A stretch of DNA of 64,000 nt from Paenibacillus allorhizosphaerae (GTDB lineage: Bacteria; Bacillota; Bacilli; Paenibacillales; NBRC-103111), in NCBI RefSeq assembly GCF_910594985.1, contig NZ_CAJVCE010000006.1, forward strand, positions 1 to 64,000, given 5' to 3'. Positions 55,956 through 64,000 of the stretch are shown piece after piece. Position numbers and translations under genes: made by a program. The notes under the pieces are model-generated. The model was not told the origin of the DNA. It searched no databases and saw nothing but the letters and a program-made list of their open reading frames with translations. Within the stretch, counting starts at the first letter, position 1; the number at the start of each line of letters is the position of its first letter.

Positions 55956-57266
55956 CTATTTTTTGGCCGTTTCCGCCTGCTCGATTTTTTTGTCGAGTGC
56001 TTCCGTCACGTCCCGCAGCATCGTGTTCACATCTTTGTTTTTGATCAGCGTATCCTTTATGCCGCTAGCCAAATCGTCGCCGCCGGTTTTGTTGTAAGGG
56101 TTGACCGAACCGGCGGGGGCGTACTTGTCCGGCTGCAGCGCCTTGACGTTTTTGCCTTTGTACAACGGATTGTCCTGACCGAATTGTTCTCTGATCTTAT
56201 GATTGCTGAGCGTCGGCAGCAGCGAGCCTTCCTTGGCGCGCGCCGTCTGATACTCTTCCGAGGTTAAGTAGGCGATGACATCGAATGCGTCATCCTTACG
56301 ATCGCTCATGGAAGTGACGTAGAAATAAGTCGGATACGCTTGCGGCCCGATCGGATTGCCGGAAAACACCGGGAACGAGGTTAAATCCCAGTTCATATCT
56401 CCGAGCTCCGTGGCGGAATGAAGCGCGGTGACGGCCAGGAACATGCCGATCGAGCGGTCTTTGAAAAAGCGGTTCCGCTCATTCGGCTCCGACAGCTTGT
56501 CAGGCATCGGGCCGTTCGGAATCTGATAAAACCGGGTCAGGTTGTTTACCCACGTTTTCCAACGGTCATCGGTATTGAATGCCGTCTTGTTGGTGGTACC
56601 ATCCACGAGCGGCAACGAGAACTGATTCATCAGCGCCAAGTGCTGGTAAGAGGAACCGATTCCCCAATATTGAATGCCGCCGTCGGTGCGGGTCAGCTTT
56701 TTGCTCGTCTCGTACATGTCGTCCCACGTCATGCCGTCTTTCGGATACGGCACCCCGAATTTATCGAATACGTCTTTGTTATAGTAAACCGTTGAAGGCG
56801 GGACATATACCGGCAAGCCGTAAATCCCATTGTTTTTGGCCAATTTTTTGGCGGCGTCGACCATGGTCGGATCCAGCTTGCCGAGATCGTAATTCTTCTT
56901 TTTAATGAGCGGCGAAATATCGTATTGAAGGCCGTTTTCAAGCAGCTGCGCTGAAGTCAATCCGATCGAGGTAAATAAAATATCGATTTTTTGGCCGGCG
57001 GTGATCAAATCCGGCACGTTCTGCCCTTTTCCCCCAACTAGGTATTTCAACGTAACATTGGGAAATTTCTTGTTGACGGGTTCGGCGAATACTTTCTTGA
57101 AATCGTCCTCGCTCCAATCGGTACCGTACTGATAATATACCGTCAGTTCCACCGGCTCCTTTTTGCCTTCCGCGGCGTCCTGCGCCTGGTTTTTACTTCC
57201 GGCGCCGCTGCTGCAAGCGGTTACAGTCGATAAAGCAAGCAATGCGAGCAAACTTTTTTTGAACAT
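55956..57266 (-). CDS. Extracellular sugar-binding lipoprotein (orphan SBP 7)
   Basis: 436 residues from the ATG at 57266 (GGGGAG ten bases upstream); the frame is open to 57320. Lipobox VTAC near residue 18, FDKFGVPYPKDGMTW mid-protein, and KDVNTMLRDVTEALDK at the end. It lies after a LacI remnant and the large lyase-like gene on the same strand. No permease adjacent. The ligand is presumably a product of the lyase-like protein. Confidence 0.88.
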   Translation of the reverse strand: MFKKSLLALLALSTVTACSSGAGSKNQAQDAAEGKKEPVELTVYYQYGTDWSEDDFKKVFAEPVNKKFPNVTLKYLVGGKGQNVPDLITAGQKIDILFTSIGLTSAQLLENGLQYDISPLIKKKNYDLGKLDPTMVDAAKKLAKNNGIYGLPVYVPPSTVYYNKDVFDKFGVPYPKDGMTWDDMYETSKKLTRTDGGIQYWGIGSSYQHLALMNQFSLPLVDGTTNKTAFNTDDRWKTWVNNLTRFYQIPNGPMPDKLSEPNERNRFFKDRSIGMFLAVTALHSATELGDMNWDLTSFPVFSGNPIGPQAYPTYFYVTSMSDRKDDAFDVIAYLTSEEYQTARAKEGSLLPTLSNHKIREQFGQDNPLYKGKNVKALQPDKYAPAGSVNPYNKTGGDDLASGIKDTLIKNKDVNTMLRDVTEALDKKIEQAETAKK

Positions 57267-57432
57267 TCGTTGAGCTCTCCCCTGCATATCAGTGTTGTTG
57301 TAGATCAAAGCTCCTGCCATTATAAAAGCATTTTTGCGAACAATCCATAACGGATACCGACATGTTTTTGCGCGATATTCAACTTATTTTTTCTCAGCAG
57401 AGGGAAATATACCATCCGCCGGCAGCACAACG

Positions 57433-57529
57433 AAAAAAAGCACACCCAACGGCGTGATATGCACCACCGTCGACTATGCTTCGTTTCAAGATATAATGCG
57501 CAAGCGGATGATCCGTTACGGGGTGTGCT
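57433..57529 (-). terminator. Retained terminator of the LacI remnant
   Basis: On the minus strand AGCACACCC(CGT)AACGG near the remnant's stop codon pairs with CCGTTGGGTGTGCT (57452-57439), followed by seven T residues (57439-57433). The enclosed ~60 bases form the loop region. The outer stem overlaps the last codons of the remnant. Confidence 0.6.
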
Positions 57530-57791
57530 CACGCTCAACCGCCCCGCACGATTGTCGGATCACCAGAGAAGGCTCGATTTGGATTTTCACCGGCGCGGTA
57601 GCAGCAAGATTGTCCTCGGCGGACATCAAATGGAGCATGACGTTAAACGCTTGAGCGGTGAGCTCCTCCACGTTGTACGCAACCGTCGTTAACGGCACTT
57701 CGGCAAAACGCGCCGCCTCCAAATTATCGAAGCCTGCGATCGCCGTATCCCCGGGAACGCGCAGCCCCCGCTCCTTGCACCACAATGGCAT
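57516..57791 (-). pseudogene. LacI family repressor, C-terminal remnant
   Basis: 91 residues that match only the end of a LacI sensor domain: KERGLRVPGDTAIAGFDNLEAARFAEVPLTTVAYNVEELTAQAF. The DNA-binding domain and most of the core are absent. Just upstream, in another frame and overlapping the last codons of the lyase-like gene, the bases read A-N-N-N-A-I, the usual LacI sequence before this part, so a few residues of the older gene survive across the junction. A deletion apparently removed the rest and brought the lyase-like gene's stop against it. Confidence 0.75.
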
Positions 57792-57793
57792 TG

Positions 57794-60250
57794 TTATTCG
57801 CGCCGTACGCTCCAGTCCGCGGACTCGATGCGAATCGTCACGGGCTTGGCGCTGCTGCCCGCCGGTTTAATCGTGACCGCGGAATTCAAGCCGCCGGTCG
57901 TTTGAACCGAGATTCGGCCCGCCACCTCGGCGGCCGCTTCTTCCGGCGCATGCGGCACGAGCACGGACACGAAGGTGACCGGCTGCCCTGCGCGCGCAAG
58001 CTGCTTCGCGTAAACGGTCGAAGCCGGCGTCGGGTTATTGGTAACCGACGCCTTCTGCACGCCGAAGGTACGGCCCTCCGCCTGATCGAAGTAAACGAGC
58101 ACGTTGAGCGGCGTAACGGATGTGCCGTCCAATGCTTTCCACGGGAACCGCTGGCCTGCAGCCGTCTTCATCTCCCCCTGCGAGTCGAACCAGTTCGCGC
58201 CCTTGTCGCCCGGCGAATACTGCTGCCACACCGGACCGGCGACATAGCCGTCCGTCGACTTGCCCGGCTGCAGCCGGTCCTGTACGATCAGGAAGCCTTC
58301 CTCGGTCAGCACCATTTTTCGCGTAAGCGACGTATCGAAGCCGAAATAATTGTCCAATGTATATTCGCCGTAGCTGTCTTTCGACTTGTCTTCCGCCCGG
58401 GGATTGCGGACGACAGGCATCATATTCACATCGCCGGGCTTTGTATCAAGACCGGAGTCGTTGTTCAATCGGAAAATGAACGAGATCGCTCTGGCCGGCG
58501 CCTTATACTTCCAGTCGTATTTGATCGTCGTGTAATCTCTCACATCAAACGGTACATTGTAATGCTCCCGTGTCGCGTAAAACAGCGAAGCTTTCGGTTT
58601 GACCGTCACCTGAAGCGCCGCCTTGCCGTTCGTGCTTTCCTTCGATAGCGTGTACGGCTGGTCCTGGCGCATCCATCTGGCGCCAAGCGTCTCGAAATCG
58701 TCAATCATAAGTACGCCGGCCGGACCTTCCAGCCGCAAATTATCGATGATCAGATCGAACGGCTGGCTGGAATCGCTCGTTCCTGCATCGAGGCGCAGCG
58801 TCAATTCCTTGAAGGTCGCCTTATTGCCGCCGGCTTCATCCGTCTCCTCATACAAATTGAGCAGATGCGCGGGTATCGATTCGGTGTACCAGGTATCCGG
58901 CTCGAACTTCGTTTCGCCGTAAGGGTAATTATGCGAGCTGATCTGCGGCAGCATCGCTACGATGTTCGAATCGGTCGCCCCTTTGTTATGGCGCGCCATC
59001 CCGTGATAGAGCGGTATGCCGCCGGCCTCGTAATACTGAATCGCTCCCGTTCGATTCGTATGGGCATGGCTTCCCCGGCCGAACAGTTCGCTCATGACGA
59101 ACGGGGCGCCGGGCTTGCCGGAGGCGGATAAAATCAGTTTATCCGCCGCTTTCGGATTACCCGGCTCGCTTCGATGCAGCACGGCGCTTGCGCGGGGCCA
59201 CTCCGCCGGCTTCAGGCTCGTCGACTCCAGATAGAGCAGGTCGCTCATCCAGAACAGCGAAGTCAGATTGTCCAGATTGGCACTGAAGTTGCCCGGATTG
59301 TTGGTCATCGGGTAATGGGCCGTTCCGAACCGGAACACCTTGTCCGCCGCCGTCAAAAAGCTCGGGTCCCGGTACAATCGAGCGGCGCTTTCGAAAACGT
59401 ATACCCAGTTCGTCCACTCCATAAAATAATCGTCCCCGTATTCCGGAATCGCTCCGGAAGGCGCAACCATATCGCGGCAGCGGGTGAACATGCTGCGCAC
59501 CTCGGGGTTCAGCAGCTCCTGCTCCGTTCCCCGCAGCTTGGCGAGCTTGATCGCTTGCATCAGACTGATGGACATGTAGCCGCTGGCATTCTCCGTAATG
59601 TCCTTGTTGCGGTACCAGTTGTTCCAGCCGCGTTCCACGTTGCTTTTCCACGCGCCCGCATCCGGATGATTCGGAAACGCGGCTAACGAACGGAACGTGC
59701 CGACCATGCGCGATAGCGCCTGGTTATTGTCTCCCGGCTGGTAAACGTTCGTTACTTTAAGAGCATCTTTCAGGACCGCTTCATCTTCTGTTGAAACGAG
59801 TCCCTTCTGCTTCAAGCCCTCGTAGGCCACCATCAACGATTCGCCGATAAAAAAAGAATTGAATTGCGATTTCTTGTACAAATCCGGATGTTTGCGCCAT
59901 TCCTCGAACAATATGTCCCACGTTTTCTTGCTGTAATCGAGATATTCCTGCTTGCCGGTCAGCGCGTACATCCGCCACGACAGCGCAGCGAAGTTGGTCG
60001 ACTTGCGAATGTCGATCGAGCCGGTATTCGTGTGGTATATTCGTTTGCGCACCACATCGAAGTCCACTTGCTTCGTCAAATCCTGAAATGTTGCCGTTAT
60101 GTACCGTGCATAATCCGGCTGCATCACGTTTTCCTCCTTCACCGGCTTCTCTCTTTGACCGGTCCACGTTATGATGAGCAGTCCCAATATCGCCGCCGCC
60201 AACAGCCCGAGGACGGTTGTCCGCTTGTTTCGTTTCCCGACGCCGATCAT
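57794..60250 (-). CDS. Large polysaccharide-lyase-like protein (heparinase II/III-type layout), membrane-anchored
   Basis: 818 residues from the ATG at 60250 after GGGGAA. An N-terminal membrane anchor (TTVLGLLAAAILGLLIITW) is uncleaved or a signal. Residues ~60-340 form an all-helical toroid (STNFAALSWRMYALTGKQEYL, FNSFFIGESLMVAYEGL, YMEWTNWVYVFESA-like). The rest is beta-rich: ELFGRGSHAHTNRTGAIQYYEAGGIPLYHG resembles the central sheet of heparinase and alginate lyases, with His and Asn possibly catalytic. FDLIIDNLRLEGPAGVLMIDDFE looks like a carbohydrate-binding insert. No family was recognised with certainty. It heads a unit with the LacI remnant and SBP 7. Substrate unknown. Confidence 0.6.
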   Translation of the reverse strand: MIGVGKRNKRTTVLGLLAAAILGLLIITWTGQREKPVKEENVMQPDYARYITATFQDLTKQVDFDVVRKRIYHTNTGSIDIRKSTNFAALSWRMYALTGKQEYLDYSKKTWDILFEEWRKHPDLYKKSQFNSFFIGESLMVAYEGLKQKGLVSTEDEAVLKDALKVTNVYQPGDNNQALSRMVGTFRSLAAFPNHPDAGAWKSNVERGWNNWYRNKDITENASGYMSISLMQAIKLAKLRGTEQELLNPEVRSMFTRCRDMVAPSGAIPEYGDDYFMEWTNWVYVFESAARLYRDPSFLTAADKVFRFGTAHYPMTNNPGNFSANLDNLTSLFWMSDLLYLESTSLKPAEWPRASAVLHRSEPGNPKAADKLILSASGKPGAPFVMSELFGRGSHAHTNRTGAIQYYEAGGIPLYHGMARHNKGATDSNIVAMLPQISSHNYPYGETKFEPDTWYTESIPAHLLNLYEETDEAGGNKATFKELTLRLDAGTSDSSQPFDLIIDNLRLEGPAGVLMIDDFETLGARWMRQDQPYTLSKESTNGKAALQVTVKPKASLFYATREHYNVPFDVRDYTTIKYDWKYKAPARAISFIFRLNNDSGLDTKPGDVNMMPVVRNPRAEDKSKDSYGEYTLDNYFGFDTSLTRKMVLTEEGFLIVQDRLQPGKSTDGYVAGPVWQQYSPGDKGANWFDSQGEMKTAAGQRFPWKALDGTSVTPLNVLVYFDQAEGRTFGVQKASVTNNPTPASTVYAKQLARAGQPVTFVSVLVPHAPEEAAAEVAGRISVQTTGGLNSAVTIKPAGSSAKPVTIRIESADWSVRRE

Positions 60251-60280
60251 CACGTTCCCCTTTCCGGAGCATCGGAGCAT

Positions 60281-60658
60281 CGACTCATCGAAGCGCCGCG
60301 CATTTCGCCGTTTATCATTCCAAAACGCCTTTATATTCCTTATTATAATGGATCGGGGTTTCTCCCTTCTCTCGCTGCATTGTGCAAAAATAAAACAATA
60401 TTGCTGTAGGCACGCAAAACAAGCTTAGTGCGTCTGTTCGAAGATCCAACCTTACAAAACTGTTAGATTCATGCAAGGTTTCTCGATAGCGGCAAATGAA
60501 AGGGTACCTTACACTTTAAACAGAAAGGAGGTGGCGAGCTTCCGCAACCGTGTCGTCTGGATATAAGACGCAAGCTTCAGGGCGAGCTTTGCCACGGGGC
60601 ATCCGCAAGATGTTCCATGGTCTAATCAAAGTAGGATCGCAGTTCGGAGGGAATAAGC
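60281..60658. promoter_or_regulatory. Divergent control region with a BceR-like box and long leader
   Basis: At 60452-60465, TTACA-AAAC-TGTTA resembles the TNACA-N4-TGTAA box bound by BceR-type response regulators. A strong AAAGGAGGTGG at about 60524 has no convincing gene behind it. GGCGAGCTT occurs twice (60534 and 60582), so the ~150-base leader may fold. The BceB-type gene start is preceded by its own GGAGGG. Confidence 0.45.
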
Positions 60659-62593
60659 ATGACATTTCGTCAACTCGCGCTTTTTAACATTTTACGCAAC
60701 AAGCGGATCTATGCCGCCCACTTTATGAGCAGCGCCTTTTCCGTCATGATATTTTTCATCTACGCTTTGCTCTTGTTTCATCCGCAGCTTCAGGGAGAGC
60801 TTGAAGCGACCAGCAAGACGATCGCGATGCTCGGCTCGATGGGAATGAAAATATCGCAATATTTGATCGTTGTATTTTCCTTTCTATTCCAGCTTTATTC
60901 GGTCAGCGCGTTCTTGAAAACAAGGAAAAAAGAATTCGGCATCCTGATGATTCACGGCATGTCCCCACGGCAGCAAAACCGGCTCATTTATATCGAAAAC
61001 ATGGTGATCGGCGGCGCGTCCATTATAGCCGGAAGCGCGGTCGGACTCCTCTTTTCCAAGCTCATCTTATTGGCGGGTGCCGCTGCGCTCGTCATTGATC
61101 GAGGGCTGCCGTTTTATTTTCCGCTGAAGGCCATCGGAACCACGTCGGGAGTGTTCATGGCGCTATTCCTGCTCATCTCGCTGTTTACCTCCCGGATCGT
61201 ACGCGTAGAGCAGTTGGTCGAACTGCTGAAGTCCGAAGAGAAGCCGAAGCCGGAGCCGAAAGCATCCGCCCTTCTGTCGCTGCTCGCTGTCGTTTTGATC
61301 GGAGCGGGTTACGCTATGGTATTTTTCTTTGCGGTGGAGCGATACTTCTCCTTCCGGCTGCTGTTCTCCGGGGTAGCGTGCACCGTAGCCGGAACGTACT
61401 TCCTGTTCACCCAACTGAGCGTGCACGTGATCCGGGTTTTCAGGAACAACAAGCTTGTCCTGCTGCATCGGACGAACCTCATTACGATTTCGGAAATGAT
61501 GTACCGGATGAAAGATAACGCCACGATGTTCTTTATGATCGCGGTCATTTCCGCCGTCGCGATAACCGGCATCGGATCATGCGTCTCACTTGCCAATCCG
61601 GGCTTGTCCGAGATGATGAACCCGTATGCATTTACGTACGTGTCTCAACAAGGCAATGCCATGGAAAAGCAGCATCTTGCGGAAATCGAGAAGCGGCTGA
61701 ACCAGGCTCCATTCGCCTACCGCATGGGCTCCTTCACTCCCAAACGAACGACGGATGGCATGATCGCGATGAAGCTGAGCGATTACAACCGTTTGGCGGC
61801 GGCACTCGGCCATCCGGCAGAAACGCTCGACGATCATGAGCAGGCGCTGCTGGTCCCGTCTACTCTCCCGCAAAAAAGAGCGATCGTGAAAAACGAAAAT
61901 TTGCCCTCAGCGATCACTCTGCTTCAAGAGGAAAGGAATGTCCAACTGCCCATCCAAAAAAGCATACCGTATATCGTAACGCCCGAAGGCGAAGCCGGAT
62001 GGATCGCCGTTGTATCGGATTCGATGTACGATCGAATTCCGGATCGCGATGGCGGCACGGCGGGAAAAAGAACCTATTACGCGTTTGCCGTGAAAAACTG
62101 GGAGCAGACGAAAGAACTGGCCCAGGCATTGGCCGATTCGATTCCTGACGGCGGGAAGGGAGCCGGGTACCGTCTTGAGACGCCTTTAGTATTGCAATGG
62201 ATTGCTTCCAGGCAAACGAACGGTATTTTACTCATGATCAGCGTGCTGCTCGGGATTGTATTTTTCACGTTTGCCGCCAGCTTCCTCTACTTCCGGCTTT
62301 ACACCGATCTGGAGCGGGACCGGAAGCAGTACCGGATGATAGCCAAGGTCGGACTGAGCCGTACTGAGCTGAAGACGATTGTTTCGCGTCAGCTCACGGT
62401 TATGTTCTTCATCCCGCTGCTCATGGCGCTTATTCACAGCACGGTTGCGCTTACCGCATTGCAGCAGCTTGTCGATTTTTCTATCGCTGCGGAGGCCCTT
62501 ACGATATTTGCTGTATTCATCGTTGTACAGACCGCGTATTTCTTCATAACCCGCTTGCGTTATCTCGGCCATTTGGTTCGCAAGCTGGCGTAG
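60659..62593 (+). CDS. BceB-type ABC transporter permease (FtsX family), orphan
   Basis: 644 residues, the usual BceB size. About ten membrane segments, with the large extracellular domain (~residues 310-510) that marks BceB/VraG exporters of peptide antibiotics. The N-terminus TFRQLALFNILRNKRIYAAHFMSSAFSVMIFF is typical, as are FLKTRKKEFGILMIHGM near residue 90 and RKQYRMIAKVGLSRTELKTIVSRQ near the end. Such permeases need a BceA ATPase and usually a BceRS two-component system; none is adjacent here. It would remove or release bacitracin-like or antimicrobial peptides from lipid targets. A BceR-like box upstream suggests it answers to a system encoded elsewhere. Confidence 0.88.
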   Translation: MTFRQLALFNILRNKRIYAAHFMSSAFSVMIFFIYALLLFHPQLQGELEATSKTIAMLGSMGMKISQYLIVVFSFLFQLYSVSAFLKTRKKEFGILMIHGMSPRQQNRLIYIENMVIGGASIIAGSAVGLLFSKLILLAGAAALVIDRGLPFYFPLKAIGTTSGVFMALFLLISLFTSRIVRVEQLVELLKSEEKPKPEPKASALLSLLAVVLIGAGYAMVFFFAVERYFSFRLLFSGVACTVAGTYFLFTQLSVHVIRVFRNNKLVLLHRTNLITISEMMYRMKDNATMFFMIAVISAVAITGIGSCVSLANPGLSEMMNPYAFTYVSQQGNAMEKQHLAEIEKRLNQAPFAYRMGSFTPKRTTDGMIAMKLSDYNRLAAALGHPAETLDDHEQALLVPSTLPQKRAIVKNENLPSAITLLQEERNVQLPIQKSIPYIVTPEGEAGWIAVVSDSMYDRIPDRDGGTAGKRTYYAFAVKNWEQTKELAQALADSIPDGGKGAGYRLETPLVLQWIASRQTNGILLMISVLLGIVFFTFAASFLYFRLYTDLERDRKQYRMIAKVGLSRTELKTIVSRQLTVMFFIPLLMALIHSTVALTALQQLVDFSIAAEALTIFAVFIVVQTAYFFITRLRYLGHLVRKLA

Positions 62594-62652
62594 CGCGCTT
62601 CGCACGGGGACGGGGCTCGTGATACGATTCGGGATTCGCTGCAATCGCCGGG

Positions 62653-63662
62653 TCATGTCGACCTGCCGGACACCCGGCTGTACAACCCTAGCAGCTGCCG
62701 GACTACCGCACAGCGGTCATGATACGCTTCTACATACGCCCGCCCTTCCATCCCCTTCTGCCGAAGGGCACTCCCCGACTGGAGCAATGCTCTTAACACG
62801 TCATAGAGGGTGTCCGGATTCGCATTGCATACCGGGGGAACTCCGCCGGCGAACGTGCCGAGCAGATCGTCCCGTACGAAGACGACCGCCGGCTTGCCAA
62901 GCGCCATCGCTTCTACGCTCAGCAAGCCGTAGGAGCCGCACAACACTTGGTCGATCACAATATCCGCCTCGCGGTATAACGCGACGGCTTCTTATGCTTC
63001 AGCTTCTCTATGCGTCGGTAGCGCAGTGGACATTCCCGCTTCAGCTTCTCAATGATGCGCTCGACGACAGCCGTTCCTTTGAACGCGGGATCGGTCGGCG
63101 CGTGGATGACGAGCGGGCAAGGCTCAACCTCCTCCGGATACGCCGGCTGGAAGCGATCCACATCGACCGCAAGCGGAATCACATGAACTTCATTGTAGTA
63201 CGGCTTCACGTAGTCGTATACTTCATAGTCCTGAACGATACCTACCGGGATGACGGAACCGACCCGCGACAATTGGTAATGAATCTGTTCCTCCTTCGGC
63301 GAATTTCCCGTATAAACGTACGGATTGTACGCGGAAGCGATGCTGCCCCTTCTCACGTCATTGCCCCAATGGTGCATGACCATCGGCTTTCCCGCCCGCG
63401 CCAGCATGTCCAGATCGCCGTAGCCGGGCACCATCGACATCGTAAAATGAAAATGAAACAAATCGAAATAATCCATCATTTCGCCGAACATGTTCATCAG
63501 CTCGTATGTATCCGTTGGGATGATATGGTCGGTAAAGTTATGAAATGTCCGATAAAATTGAAATCCGACCGCCTCGTGCCCCGCCTCATTTAAAGTTTTG
63601 CAAATGAGCCCGACCTGCCCGCCGATTTCCATCGGCGCATGGACAATTTTCAAACCGCTCAC
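62653..63662 (-). pseudogene. Glycosyltransferase (GT4-like), broken by one frameshift
   Basis: The first frame (63662 down to 62955) begins LKIVHAPMEIGGQVGLICKTL and contains HFHFTMSMVPGYGDLDML, MHHWGNDVRRG and VIHAPTDPAFKGTAVVERII, a GT-B fold with UDP-sugar C-terminal half starting. It fails near 62990. Inserting one base at CATAAGAAGCC gives H-K-E-A-V-A-L-Y-R-E-A-D-I-V and joins the second frame (IDQVLCGSYGLLSVEAMALGKPAVVFVRDDL), which carries the nucleotide-sugar-binding Glu region and ends at 62653. The total would be ~336 residues. Convergent with the BceB-type gene. The acceptor is unknown; a spore or surface glycan is possible. Confidence 0.78.
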
Positions 63663-64000
63663 CCCGCACCTGTTGTTCGTTGAAAAACATTTTTTAGCCT
63701 CCGCACATATGCTGTATCAGTAAATGCATATCGGGAAGGGCGTGGCACCTCGTATGTCGACCGCATCCGACGGAGGAGGTTATTTATCACCGGCATCGCT
63801 CCAGTGTCGCAATCATCTATGCGTACTGCCGTTTGGCGGACGTTCCCCGCACGACTTGAATCGGTGGACCGCGTCCGACCTTGCTCCGTATGTCCGTTAT
63901 GCGGCGGCAGGGAAGCCGGCTGAACCTATGTTCGGCGGATTTATATTCAGCGGCATCAGCTCCAGACCCGGGCGCTTTCTTTACCCTATGTATACTGCTT
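63663..64000. other. Unassigned right-hand end
   Basis: 338 bp upstream of the glycosyltransferase. An AGGAGG appears near 63772, but no long reading frame or recognisable protein follows on either strand. Nothing else is seen. Confidence 0.4.

Noticed and set aside
60551..60690. A short GTG-started frame in the leader of the BceB-type gene that runs into its start
   Set aside because: Its start is about 20 bases from the nearest ribosome site, it overlaps the true gene out of frame, and the peptide resembles nothing known.

Overview
The window reads as chromosome of a Paenibacillaceae-type, spore-forming Bacillota (Paenibacillus or Cohnella-like). Signs of this are the strong AGGAGG ribosome sites with frequent TTG and GTG starts, a Spo0E-like phosphatase, a YdjO-type protein, many lipoprotein solute-binding proteins, AraC and LacI regulators beside glycosidases, and Bacillus-type riboswitches. 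No rRNA, tRNA, CRISPR array, intact insertion sequence or prophage was seen. Most of the window is a plant and acidic-polysaccharide catabolic region.

Layout: 1-3.6 kb, an AraC regulator and a secreted TPR protein. 3.6-7.6 kb, an operon of a two-part rifampin-phosphotransferase-like enzyme plus an MFS exporter. 7.6-8.3 kb, a truncated DUF2243 gene between two copies of a 36-bp repeat. 8.3-12.5 kb, a solute-binding protein (SBP), an FAD oxidoreductase and a divergent AraC regulator. 12.5-13.0 kb, a gene-poor stretch with a tandem repeat and a long hairpin. 13.0-22.5 kb, a minus-strand locus mixing amino-sugar genes (nagA, nagB), two Gfo/Idh dehydrogenases, pectate lyase PL10, rhamnogalacturonan acetylesterase, an SBP and a LacI regulator whose operator can be read at three promoters. 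22.7-29 kb, housekeeping: a small haem-copper-oxidase-like protein, guanine riboswitch-xpt-pbuX, ZTP riboswitch-glyA, dps, trxB and spo0E-like. 29.2-43.8 kb, pectin and rhamnogalacturonan genes: DUF1961 (YesU-like), GH105, a PL26-type exo-lyase, a GH42 galactosidase, GH28, two SBPs, Gfo/Idh and two AraC regulators. 43.8-46.3 kb, an SBP with its LacI. 46.5-47.5 kb, a phosphotransferase of the APH family. 47.7-53.9 kb, the only complete transporter set (SBP, two permeases, membrane AraC regulator). 54-60.3 kb, a YdjO-like gene, two SBPs, a LacI remnant and a large lyase-like protein. 60.6-63.7 kb, an orphan BceB-type permease and a glycosyltransferase.

How it works together: secreted or lipid-anchored lyases and an esterase cut and deacetylate pectin. 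Cytoplasmic GH105, GH28, GH42 and dehydrogenases would finish the oligomers. Import is the puzzle: seven related SBPs sit in these operons with no permease genes beside them. Local AraC or LacI regulators and cre-like CcpA sites control the operons.

Three genes (GH42, one SBP, the glycosyltransferase) are each broken by what looks like loss of a single base in a short run. That may be real decay or consensus-sequence error. Start codons were moved inward from the longest reading frame where a good ribosome site decides it; the entries say so.
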